DNA of 64,000 nucleotides from Acidobacteriota bacterium (GTDB lineage Bacteria > Acidobacteriota > Terriglobia > Acidiferrales > UBA7541): contig QHYZ01000060.1 in assembly GCA_003225295.1 (NCBI GenBank), positions 1 through 64,000 on the forward strand, written 5' to 3'. This document shows positions 27,968 through 39,484 of the stretch, piece by piece. The first letter of the stretch is position 1. The number at the start of each line of letters is the position of its first letter. The translations under genes were made by a program, and so were the position numbers. The notes beneath the pieces were generated by a model that made no database searches, had not been told where the DNA came from, and saw nothing but the letters and a program-made list of their open reading frames with translations.

Positions 27968-30558
27968 GGCGAATCTCCCTTCTCCGGCTTAGGCTTAGCC
28001 TTGTCGGGGTCCTTCTTCTTACCCCCAAAGATACCAAAAATCTTCTGTAAAGGATTCTTTTTCTTTTCGCCGGATTGCGCTGAAGTATCAACAGGGGCTT
28101 GGCCGGTTGCCTGGGGCGGCCGATTGGGATCATAGGGGGTGACTGGCTGACCATTGGCATCCGTTTTCGGCGTTTTGGGCTCGCCCCCAAAGACTCGGGA
28201 GAGGATGGAACCCGCCGAAGTGAACAGGTTATGGCTCCCATGGACCTCGCAGTATACGGTCGGTGCGGAGCCTACCACATAGACCTCTTCCCGCGTCGTT
28301 GGACAATTGGCCGTGGCGAGCTGCAGGGTGTCCGGATCAATCAACACGGATTGCACTCCATCCGGCATCGCAAAATCCTTCACATCCCGGTACTGTGCGA
28401 GGGCCGTGGCACGGGTCATGAAGTCCGCCCAGATGGGTGCCGCTACTACACCGCCTGCAAGTCCAATGTCGCGATTGTCATCGAAGCCAATCCAGATCAC
28501 GCAGAGTAGATTCGAGGTGAATCCCGCGAACCATCCGTCGCGAGACGTCCCGGTCTTTCCCGCGGCGGGGAGTGTGAAGCCGCGCGCGCGGACGCTCGCG
28601 CCCGTGCCCCGGTTCAGAACATCCTTGAGCAGGCTGTCGACTAAGAATGCCACTCGTGGATCCAGCGCCAAGTGCGTCTGCGGCGTGAACTTCTCGAGCG
28701 GCGTACCGTCCGCATTGACAACGATGCGCAGAAACTGCGGCTCCGCGCGCGTCCCCATCGTGGCAAATGTCGTGTAACCGGCGGCGACATCGATAGGCGT
28801 CATTTCATACGCGCCGAGAGCGACAGATGGTGTCGGCTGAATGTTCATGCCCAGGCCCATTTTCCGTGCGACTTGCACGACTCGACCGTAGCCGATGAGT
28901 TCGGCGACTTTGACGGTCGCGACGTTGAGAGAATTCGTCAGCGCGTCGCGCACCGTGACGCGCCCCATGAATCTTTCATGGTAGTTATCCGGCGTGTATT
29001 CCTTGCCGTCGAATTCAAACGTCGTGGGCTCGTCGTCAATCGTCGTGGCAGGAGTGATGACGGGCTGCACGCCGTCAACGGCATTGTCGAATGCCGCGGC
29101 ATAGACGAACGGTTTGAACACTGAGCCGGGCTGGCGGTGCGCCAGCGCATGATTCAGCTGGCTCTGCCCGTAATCACGCCCGCCGATGACGGCCTTGATT
29201 TCCCCGGTCCGAGGATCCAGCGCGACCAGCGCCGCTTGCGCCTGCGGGATCGGCTCGGTACTTCCCTTCTTGGCCTGCTCGCGCCGCCACTTGTCGTACT
29301 TCTTCGCCAGAAGCAAGTCCACATTCTTCATCCCCGCATCGACGGCGGCGGCCGCGGCACGCTGCAGAACGGGATCAAGCGTCGTATAGACGCGGAAATT
29401 CTCGCTCAGCAATTCGTTCTCGGAATACTTGTCCAACAGATGGTCTTTCACCATGTCGACGAAATAGGGGGCTTCACTCCCCGAAATCGAGGTCCGGATA
29501 ATCTTTAGCGTGGCGCGCTTGGCATCCTGGACGTCCTCCGCGCTGATGTATTTGTTGTCGAGCATCTGCGTCAGCACACGGTCGCGAGCCTGCACTCCGC
29601 GCTCCGGGTGACGGTCAGCGGACGAATAATAATTTGGCGCGCGAATAATTCCCGCGAGGTAGGCGCATTCCGGCAACCCCAGTTGTCTCAAATCCTTTCC
29701 GAAGTAGGCCACGCTGGCTTCCGAGAATCCGCGAATGCCAAAGCTCCCGCGGTTGCCCAGGTAAACTTCGTTGGCGTACAGCTCGAAAATTTGCTGCTTG
29801 TTGAAGCGTTGCTCGAGCTCGATCGAAATCATGGCTTCGGAGAGCTTCCGCCGCCAGTTGCGATCGGTCGACAGAAAGAACGTGCGCGCCACTTGCATCG
29901 TAATGGTGCTGGCGCCCTGATAGTGCTGGCTGCTGTGCCGCACGTCGGCCCACGCCGCCCCCACGATGCGGATGAAGTCAAAGCCTCCGTGCTCGAAGAA
30001 GCGCTTGTCCTCGGCAGAAAGAATCGCGTCCACCAGCATTACCGGCAAGTCTTCATAGCGCACTGGCCGCCGCTTCTCACGCGCGCTGTCGAAAAGATTG
30101 GTAATGAGTTCCGGTTCGATTTCCGCGGTATCCAGTTCTCCGCCGCCGGCAAGCGGTTTGATGGATCGAATGCTCTTTCCCCGGAATTGAACCGCCAAAG
30201 CATTGTTCCCTGCGAAATAGGAAAGTTTCGAAGGCCGGATATCGACGGTATTCTCCTGCGCTGTGAATTGGCCAATGGCGTTTGCATCCTGGATCGGACG
30301 GTATCCCACGCGGGTGAGATACGCGGTTAGATCTTCCGGTCCCCAGGCTTGACCTGCCGAGATGTGTTCCGGCGCGGAGAAGATCTGCGTGGTGTTCTGC
30401 AGCACGTTACCGGAGAGTCGCGCATCGATCATGCGCGAGTACTTGACGTAGTAGTAGATGAAAACTCCGCCGGCGGCCAGAAACGAGGCGAAAACAGTGC
30501 CCAGGATCGTCAGGCCGATGGTTGAAGTAAAGAATCCCTTTTGAACGCGGATGCGCAA
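27964..30558 (-). CDS. Bifunctional class A penicillin-binding protein (PBP1-type)
   Basis: This peptidoglycan synthase has both glycosyltransferase and transpeptidase activities. It has 864 residues. A membrane anchor lies at about 12-38. A UB2H-like segment (DLTAYLTRVGYRPI) is at about 78-92. The GT51 domain has catalytic Glu in AEDKRFFEHGG (about 182) and TITMQVAR. The transpeptidase has Ser in GSVFKP (about 478), the SxN triad in TNSLNVA (about 541) and KTG in AAGKTGTSRDGWFAG (about 668). A charged Lys/Pro tail ends the protein. The UB2H-like region points towards PBP1b. The two TPR genes follow, and a small membrane protein gene lies 102 bases upstream. Confidence 0.94.
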   Translation of the reverse strand: MRIRVQKGFFTSTIGLTILGTVFASFLAAGGVFIYYYVKYSRMIDARLSGNVLQNTTQIFSAPEHISAGQAWGPEDLTAYLTRVGYRPIQDANAIGQFTAQENTVDIRPSKLSYFAGNNALAVQFRGKSIRSIKPLAGGGELDTAEIEPELITNLFDSAREKRRPVRYEDLPVMLVDAILSAEDKRFFEHGGFDFIRIVGAAWADVRHSSQHYQGASTITMQVARTFFLSTDRNWRRKLSEAMISIELEQRFNKQQIFELYANEVYLGNRGSFGIRGFSEASVAYFGKDLRQLGLPECAYLAGIIRAPNYYSSADRHPERGVQARDRVLTQMLDNKYISAEDVQDAKRATLKIIRTSISGSEAPYFVDMVKDHLLDKYSENELLSENFRVYTTLDPVLQRAAAAAVDAGMKNVDLLLAKKYDKWRREQAKKGSTEPIPQAQAALVALDPRTGEIKAVIGGRDYGQSQLNHALAHRQPGSVFKPFVYAAAFDNAVDGVQPVITPATTIDDEPTTFEFDGKEYTPDNYHERFMGRVTVRDALTNSLNVATVKVAELIGYGRVVQVARKMGLGMNIQPTPSVALGAYEMTPIDVAAGYTTFATMGTRAEPQFLRIVVNADGTPLEKFTPQTHLALDPRVAFLVDSLLKDVLNRGTGASVRARGFTLPAAGKTGTSRDGWFAGFTSNLLCVIWIGFDDNRDIGLAGGVVAAPIWADFMTRATALAQYRDVKDFAMPDGVQSVLIDPDTLQLATANCPTTREEVYVVGSAPTVYCEVHGSHNLFTSAGSILSRVFGGEPKTPKTDANGQPVTPYDPNRPPQATGQAPVDTSAQSGEKKKNPLQKIFGIFGGKKKDPDKAKPKPEKGDSP

Positions 30559-30660
30559 GTCTTAACTCCCGAGGGCTGAACTCTTATTGTCTCGCAAGAC
30601 CGCACTCTGGGAAAGGCGATCCTGGTTGCCAACAAAGCGGGCAACCGCGGCAGCGATAAC

Positions 30661-31056
30661 TCAGAAGAGGGCCTTATTCTCGCTGGACGGAGAAAAATGA
30701 AGATCCATGTGGTAGAAGAGCAAGTCCACAGGGATCGTGTATTCCGTCGATATCTTCACGACGGAATTCGTGGCCAATACCTTGATGGCGTCGCGCTTCA
30801 CAGGAAGTTCCAGTTCCTGCACGATCTTGAAAACATTGTCGCGAATCTGATCTTCGGTGTAGCGATTCACCACCGCGAAGCGCGCCTGTTCCAGCATCTT
30901 GTCCGTGAGCTGATAGTTCGAAACATAGATAGGCACAATCTTGACCGCGGAATAGATGATGAGCAGCAAGATCACCAGGTAAATGATGGCCTTGAGCTTG
31001 CCCTCTCCCCGTTCGGAGCGGCGGTGCAGTGGCGCGCGACGATCTCGGAAATGCAC
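30661..31056 (-). CDS. Small single-pass membrane protein of unknown function (DUF4845-like)
   Basis: The frame is open back to 31353, but that stretch overlaps the end of proS and lacks domain character. I place the start at the GTG at 31056, where GGGGGAGAC lies about seven bases upstream, giving 131 residues. A basic N-terminus (RDRRAPLHRRSERGEGK) precedes one membrane helix (AIIYLVILLLIIYSAV). About 85 extracytoplasmic residues follow (NYQLTDKMLEQARFA, then a beta-rich end). An ATG at 31182 is an alternative start that would add a CAYC segment. It sits between proS and the PBP gene. The family resemblance is tentative. Confidence 0.65.
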   Translation of the reverse strand: MHFRDRRAPLHRRSERGEGKLKAIIYLVILLLIIYSAVKIVPIYVSNYQLTDKMLEQARFAVVNRYTEDQIRDNVFKIVQELELPVKRDAIKVLATNSVVKISTEYTIPVDLLFYHMDLHFSPSSENKALF

Positions 31057-31202
31057 TAGATTCGTCTCCCCCGGTCCGTTCGTGCCACAGTAAGCGCACG
31101 GCGCGAACGGCGATAAGTGCTCCCTTAACTTCTCAAAGTTAGCACCTGCTTGAACGAGTGTCGAGAAATTGGCGAGGGACATGTTCCCGGAGAGAAATGG
31201 GC

Positions 31203-32666
<1,464 letters not shown>

Positions 32667-32756
32667 TCACGCGCAGTGGCGAAGACACTTCTTGCTCCGG
32701 GGATGACTCACCAGAACCGCCAGCGATGAAGAAAAATCGTGCCGCGTGAACTCAAA

Positions 32757-32785
32757 AGCGTATCGGAGGCGCCGCGATGTGTCAA
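32757..32785 (-). promoter_or_regulatory. Candidate promoter of proS and the downstream envelope genes
   Basis: On the minus strand TTGACA (32785-32780), a 17-base spacer and TACGCT (32762-32757) are followed about 115 bases later by the proS ATG. The -35 is perfect and the -10 weak. Confidence 0.45.
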
Positions 32786-33544
32786 CGAAACGAATAGCAA
32801 ATGTAATGGCGTCTAGAGTCGCGTAGTTACGAAGGTCCGGCGCGAATGATGGCGCTCCGGCGCGGCGGCCACAGCGGATTGGGCTTGGTCCTGGGGAAGG
32901 CCGGTTGCCCAGGGCGGGGGGACAAATCCCCGCCCGGGAAGAAACCGCTGTCCACCATGCAAACATCAGGAACGATGCCGCGGTAAGACCAATGGCTGGC
33001 TCGACAGCACGGTAGGATTGCTGATCATCCTTGCAGATGGCGCCATTCCCATTGAACTAGCGGAACGGAGGACACTCGCGCATGCCATCGACAAATCCAG
33101 GCGCGGCAAGTGAGTTCGGGTCTTCGACAAGCGCACCAGCCAAAATCGGTGGTGCTCCATTCAGCGAACCAAGCTGGCAACCGGAAACATCTCGCCGTCC
33201 ACGATGATGAAGGAGCTGCCCCACGCATTCGCGCCGAGTCTGTTGGGCGACCGGCGACGCGGATAACTTTTATGGCGCACGCCGTCTCTTGCCCGTTCCA
33301 GCATGGAGGAAAGATTTCAGAGCTTTATTGGTAGTCCAGTGAGACGCCTAACTGCTGCTGATTCTGGCCTAGGTCAAGTATTGCTTCGTTTCAGCCGCTC
33401 CTGGCAGGACTGCGTTTACGTCCGAGGTCGTCTCCATCACGGCCTTGCCCACCCACTCACAAGGAATTACTATCTCACTCGTTCTGAACGGACGCTTCCA
33501 GGCCGTGTCCGGCCAGCGATGCTCGATGAAGGAGAAATCACGCT
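32786..33544. other. Divergent intergenic region with a GC hairpin repeat, no gene recognised
   Basis: About 760 bases separate the proS promoter from the dienelactone hydrolase gene. Short ORFs occur on both strands (for example 32966-33160 and 33110-33334), but none has a family signature, a good ribosome-binding site or a consistent frame. Some fragments, such as LADGAIPIELAERRTLAHAID at about 33013-33100 on the plus strand, look coding-like and may be gene remains. A GC-rich hairpin lies at 32912-32935. Confidence 0.4.
32912..32935. repeat. GC-rich palindromic repeat, second copy of the dnaE2-type hairpin
   Basis: GGGCGGGG (32912-32919), loop GGACAAAT and CCCCGCCC (32928-32935) form an 8-bp hairpin. 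Its arms and CAAAT-like loop match the hairpin at 3817-3836. The intergenic position is the expected one for this repeat type. Confidence 0.55.
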
Positions 33545-34342
33545 ATGAAACGCATCACCTTGATTTCCTTGCTGGTTCTTTGCACAGCGCAAGTCACTTC
33601 GGCACAAGATTGGGCACGCGCGACGCTCGAAAAATCTTCGCGCCACCGCGAATGGGTCACCGTTAAGCACGATGGCCGCTCGGTAGAAACATTTGTCGTT
33701 TATCCCGAATCGAAGGGCAAGACTCCCGTGGTTCTGATCATCCATGAAATTTTCGGCATGACCGACTGGGTACAGGATCTGGCGGATCAGGTGGCCGCGG
33801 CGGGCTACATCGCGGCCGCTCCCGATCTTCTGTCCGGCATGGGCCCGAACGGCGGCCGCAGCAGCGATTTTGCGGAAGGCAAAACGATGGAAGCCGTAAG
33901 CCACCTGAATCCCGACCAGGTGACCGCGGATTTGAATGCCGCGGCGGATTATGCGCTGAAATTCCCCGCTTCGAATGGCAAGCTCTTTGTTGGCGGCTAC
34001 TGCTGGGGTGGCAGTCAAACATTCCGGTTCGCGACCAACCGCGGTGACCTGGCGGCCGCTTTCGTCTTCTACGGCGGGCCGCCGGAGAAGGAGGCGATGG
34101 CGCGCATCAAAGCGCCAGTCTACGGCTTCTATGCTGGGAATGATGCACGCATCGACGCCACCATCCCAGATACCATCACTCAAATGAAGGCGGCCGGCAA
34201 AGCGTATGACCCGGTAACTTACGACGGCGCCGGACACGGCTTCATGCGCGCCGGCGAAGCCCCCGATGCAAAAGAGGCCGACAAGAAGGCCCGCGCCGAC
34301 GCTTGGGTGCGCTGGAAGAGCCTACTCAGCGGCAGCAAGTAA
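33545..34342 (+). CDS. Exported dienelactone hydrolase-family protein
   Basis: This 265-residue alpha/beta hydrolase has a signal peptide (MKRITLISLLVLCTAQVTSA). The DLH-family triad can be read: nucleophile Cys in VGGYCWGGSQ (about residue 153), Asp in YAGNDARID (about 199) and His in DGAGHGFMR (about 229). The segment IIHEIFGMTDWVQDLADQ is the usual oxyanion-side region. AAGGAG lies about ten bases before the ATG. Exported DLH proteins hydrolyse esters or lactones whose identity the sequence does not reveal. It stands alone, convergent with the ABC-F gene downstream. Confidence 0.92.
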   Translation: MKRITLISLLVLCTAQVTSAQDWARATLEKSSRHREWVTVKHDGRSVETFVVYPESKGKTPVVLIIHEIFGMTDWVQDLADQVAAAGYIAAAPDLLSGMGPNGGRSSDFAEGKTMEAVSHLNPDQVTADLNAAADYALKFPASNGKLFVGGYCWGGSQTFRFATNRGDLAAAFVFYGGPPEKEAMARIKAPVYGFYAGNDARIDATIPDTITQMKAAGKAYDPVTYDGAGHGFMRAGEAPDAKEADKKARADAWVRWKSLLSGSK

Positions 34343-34653
34343 TGCCAGCGATGGTGCGCGGCTACGCCAAGGAAAGTCGAACTCGGCCCGAACGAGAGGG
34401 CGTTCCTCTGAGCTTCAGCCAAAGTGGGCACGTTGCGCGACCTGAGATAGGACTTCAGCGGGCATAGCGATAGAACAAACCGAAGAAAAAAGAGAGCAGC
34501 CTTATATCCCCGGCCTGAACGCCGGGGCTTTACGGCTAGGACAGGTAATCAAGGAAGGCAGCGCGCGTGCAACGGAATCGTAAAGAGTCCGGTATTCGAA
34601 GCTATGCAGGGCCCCGTAACTGCTGCCCCACGGCGAGACAAGGGCGGAGCGTA
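34343..34653. other. Convergent intergenic region with a GC hairpin
   Basis: No gene is recognised. CCCCGGC (34508-34514), loop CTGAAC and GCCGGGG (34521-34527) form a 7-bp hairpin followed by CTTT on the plus strand. It lies between two converging genes and might act as a weak terminator or be another dispersed palindrome. Confidence 0.4.
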
Positions 34654-36495
34654 TCAGCTCTGCTTTTGTTCTAGTTCTGCCCAGCGCGTGTACAGGTTAT
34701 CCACCAGTTTCTGGGCTTCGTCCAATTGAGTCCAAGCATTCTGGAGGTCGACACGATTGCTGGTGATCGCAGGATCATCGAGCGCGCCACGCTTGGTGTG
34801 CAGTTCCCTCTCGGCCTCAGCGATGCGGCTTTCCATGTTGTCGAACTCGCGGGACTCTGAATAGGAGAGTTTCCTTCTTGTGGCGGCAGGCCGACCCTGG
34901 ACTGCAGTTGCTTGCGGGCCGCGGTTTCCGTCCCCCGCTTTAGAAGCAACTTTGGACGGCCGTAATCGTTGCCAGGCTTCCCACTGTGCGTAATCGGCAA
35001 AGCGCTCCGCGCTTCCCTGGCCATCGAGCCCAACAACCACGGTTGATACGCGGTCCAGCATGAATCGATCGTGCGTGACCAACACCAGCGCCCCGGGGTA
35101 TTCGACCAGGCTCTCTTCCAGAATCTCCAGTGTGGGGATATCCAGGTCGTTGGTCGGCTCGTCCAGCAGGAGAAGGTCCGCAGGTTGAAGCATCAATTGT
35201 GCGATCAGCACGCGGGCCCGTTCACCCCCGGAAAGCCGGCCAACCCGCTGGTTCAGACTTTCCGCCGAAAAAAGAAATCGTTCGGCCCACGAAGCGACGT
35301 GGATGACGCGATCCTGATAAATCACCGCGTCGCTGTCCGGGGCAAGCGCCCGGCGCAAAGTCACATCGGGATCGAGTTCGCGATTCTGGTCGAAGTACAC
35401 AATTCGCAATCCCTCGGCGCGGCGAATTTTGCCTGACGCTGGCTTGATGTCTCCGTGCAGCAAGCGTAGCAAGGCGGTTTTGCCGCTGCCGTTTGGACCG
35501 ACCAGCCCCATTCGCATTCCGGACGTCACGCTGAAGTGAATGTCTTTGAAGAGTGTGCGACCGCCGACGTCGAAGGAAATTCCCTCCAGGGTGATGAGCT
35601 GTTTGGTCTTCCGGTTCGTCGGGGAGAAATCGATTTCGGCACTGGACGTGCGGCTGCGAGCGTTCATCTCGGCGAGCTCGCCGATCATCTCGTGTGCTTT
35701 GTCAATGCGCGCCTTCGCCTTCGTGGCGCGGGCCTTGGGTCCGCGGCGCAGCCATTCGAGCTCGGTGTGAACGCGGTTCTCGAGCGACTCCTGCCGCTTT
35801 TTCTGCGCATGCAGGTACTCTTCCTTGGCTTCAAGGAATGCGCTGTAGTTTCCGCCAACGCGGAACGCACCATCCGGATAGGCCCGGTTGAGTTCTACCA
35901 TTTCATTGGCAGCGTTTTCCAGAAAGTAGCGGTCGTGGCTGACCACCACGCACGCGAACGCAGCGTTCTGAAGAACGGATTCGAGCCATTGAATCCCCGC
36001 GAGGTCCAGATGGTTCGTAGGCTCGTCCAAGAGCAGGATGTCGGGCGCCTGAACCAAGGCTTCGGCGACGGCGAGCCGCTTGCGCCATCCGCCTGAGAGC
36101 GTCGCGGCGTGCGCATCAAGATCCGTAAAGCCCGCGCGGCCCAGTGTTTCGGCAAAACGCGAGGCTCGCTCGGCTTCGGGAACGGCGGCGCGTTCGAGAG
36201 CAGTCTCAATGGCAGAACGAATCGTCACGCCCGGCGCAAACTGCGAAATCTGGGCGACGGTACTGAGCCGCGTACCCTTGCGAACCGCCACGTCTCCGCT
36301 GTCCGGTTTGACGCGACCGATGAGCATCTCCAGCAGCGTCGACTTACCCGAACCATTCGGCCCAATCACGCCGATGCGGTCCCCTTCCGAAACGGTAAAC
36401 GAAATGTTCTGGAAGAGCGGTGTGAGACCGTATCTCTTCGACAGTCCTTGCGCGCTTATGATCGGAGGCAATTTTCTCGGCCTTCTCCTGTACAT
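34654..36495 (-). CDS. uup: ABC-F ATPase, Uup-like
   Basis: This 613-residue soluble protein has two ABC cassettes and no membrane segments. The Walker A motifs are GPNGSGKS (about 45) and GPNGSGKT (about 340). The signatures are LSGGWRKRL and LSGGERARV, and the Walker B motifs are LLLDEPTNHLDL and LLLDEPTNDLDI. The linker between the domains has the charged helices of ABC-F proteins. The C-terminal coiled coil (ESREFDNMESRIAEAERELHT up to the end) marks the Uup subgroup, linked to DNA structure and ribosome function. It is divergent from the flavoprotein gene at 36567, with 71 bases between. Confidence 0.93.
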   Translation of the reverse strand: MYRRRPRKLPPIISAQGLSKRYGLTPLFQNISFTVSEGDRIGVIGPNGSGKSTLLEMLIGRVKPDSGDVAVRKGTRLSTVAQISQFAPGVTIRSAIETALERAAVPEAERASRFAETLGRAGFTDLDAHAATLSGGWRKRLAVAEALVQAPDILLLDEPTNHLDLAGIQWLESVLQNAAFACVVVSHDRYFLENAANEMVELNRAYPDGAFRVGGNYSAFLEAKEEYLHAQKKRQESLENRVHTELEWLRRGPKARATKAKARIDKAHEMIGELAEMNARSRTSSAEIDFSPTNRKTKQLITLEGISFDVGGRTLFKDIHFSVTSGMRMGLVGPNGSGKTALLRLLHGDIKPASGKIRRAEGLRIVYFDQNRELDPDVTLRRALAPDSDAVIYQDRVIHVASWAERFLFSAESLNQRVGRLSGGERARVLIAQLMLQPADLLLLDEPTNDLDIPTLEILEESLVEYPGALVLVTHDRFMLDRVSTVVVGLDGQGSAERFADYAQWEAWQRLRPSKVASKAGDGNRGPQATAVQGRPAATRRKLSYSESREFDNMESRIAEAERELHTKRGALDDPAITSNRVDLQNAWTQLDEAQKLVDNLYTRWAELEQKQS

Positions 36496-36566
36496 AGTTT
36501 AACCTTGAGAGTCATTGCTGTGGAAACTCAGAAGGCCGCTGGTTCCGGCTCAAGTGAGACTCACTC

Positions 36567-37730
36567 TTGAAGCGCAACTTTGACACGTTGGTCCTTGGCG
36601 CTGGAGCCGCTGGACTCCTCTGCGCAATCGAGGCCGGCAAACGAGGGGGTCGTATCGCCGTGCTCGAGCATGCCGATCGCGTCGGCAAGAAAATCCTGAT
36701 CTCCGGCGGCGGGCGCTGTAATTTCACCAACATTTATTGCCAGCCGGAAAATTTCATTTCTGCGAACGAGCACTTCGCAAAATCCGCGCTGGCGCGGTAC
36801 ACGCCAGCGGATTTCATCGCACTGGTCGAAAAGCATCGCATTCCTTACCACGAAAAGACGCTCGGGCAACTCTTCTGTGACCGTTCCGCCGAGGACATCA
36901 CCGAATTGCTGGAATCGGAGTGCCGGGCGGCGGGAGTGCAGATTTTTCTGCAGAGCCGAATCCGGGAAGTGCAGCGCACCACGGAGTTCATGGTGTGCAC
37001 CGAATCCGGCGAATTTCGAGCCCCGGCCCTCGTCGTGGCCACGGGCGGACTTTCGATTCCCAAAATGGGTGCGACGCCGTTCGGATACCAGTTGGCGCGT
37101 CAATTCGGATTAAGAATCGTGGAGACCAGACCCGCGCTAGTGCCGTTCGTCCTGGCCGACAAAGATCGCCGCCGATACTGCGACTTGGCGGGCCTCTCGA
37201 CCGAAGTAGTCGCGAGGACCAATCATCACTCCTTCCGCGAAAAAATGCTGATCACCCACCGCGGTTTGAGCGGGCCAGCGATCCTGCAAATCTCCTCCTA
37301 TTGGCAGAAGGGGCAATCTATCCAGATCGATCTCGCTCCGCAACGCGAGATCACTGCAGTGATTCGCGCATCGAAAGCTCGTAATCTAGGCGCGGCGCAA
37401 AAGGCGTTTCACGGAATTCTGCCGAAGCGTCTCGCCGAACGCTGGCTGGAAAACTATGCCCCCGCCGCCTGGACCAATGATGCGCTGACGAAATTGGAGA
37501 AGCAGGTACACGAGTGGATGATCAAGCCGGCGGACACCGAGGGCTACGACAAGGCAGAGGTGACGGCCGGCGGCGTGGATACCGCCGAATTGTCGGGCAA
37601 AACGATGGAGTGTCTAAAGATCAAAGGACTATTTTTCATCGGCGAAGTCGTCGATGTCACCGGTCATTTGGGTGGATTCAATTTTCAGTGGGCTTGGGCG
37701 TCGGGTGCCGCCGCAGGCCGCGCGCTGTGA
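36567..37730 (+). CDS. HI0933/YhiN-family FAD-dependent oxidoreductase
   Basis: This 387-residue protein starts at a TTG at 36567. The N-terminal dinucleotide motif is TLVLGAGAAGLLCAIEAGKRG, followed by the family hallmark GKKILISGGGRCNFTN (about 41-56). Later motifs are VVATGGLSIPKMGATPFGYQLA, KMLITHRGLSGPAILQIS and a C-terminal GLFFIGEVVDVTGHLGGFN with the FAD-contacting GGFNFQWAWASG. The family includes BaiN-like reductases, but most members have unknown substrates. The ribosome-binding site is weak. An ABC-F gene converges on it 30 bases downstream. Confidence 0.93.
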   Translation: MKRNFDTLVLGAGAAGLLCAIEAGKRGGRIAVLEHADRVGKKILISGGGRCNFTNIYCQPENFISANEHFAKSALARYTPADFIALVEKHRIPYHEKTLGQLFCDRSAEDITELLESECRAAGVQIFLQSRIREVQRTTEFMVCTESGEFRAPALVVATGGLSIPKMGATPFGYQLARQFGLRIVETRPALVPFVLADKDRRRYCDLAGLSTEVVARTNHHSFREKMLITHRGLSGPAILQISSYWQKGQSIQIDLAPQREITAVIRASKARNLGAAQKAFHGILPKRLAERWLENYAPAAWTNDALTKLEKQVHEWMIKPADTEGYDKAEVTAGGVDTAELSGKTMECLKIKGLFFIGEVVDVTGHLGGFNFQWAWASGAAAGRAL

Positions 37731-37760
37731 AAACAACGAAGGATCTCGAAGATTGCGTAC

Positions 37761-39386
<1,626 letters not shown>

Positions 39387-39484
39387 AACCCTCTAAGTAT
39401 AGCGTGGATTGGGCGTTCGCGCTGGCCGCTAGGTACAACATTTGGGGGGATAGAACACCGTGAGGAAAAAACGCTGAGCCACGC

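Noticed and set aside
33025-33334. Short ORFs on both strands in the proS-DLH gap
   Set aside because: They overlap each other, lack starts with support and match no domain; at most they are gene remains.
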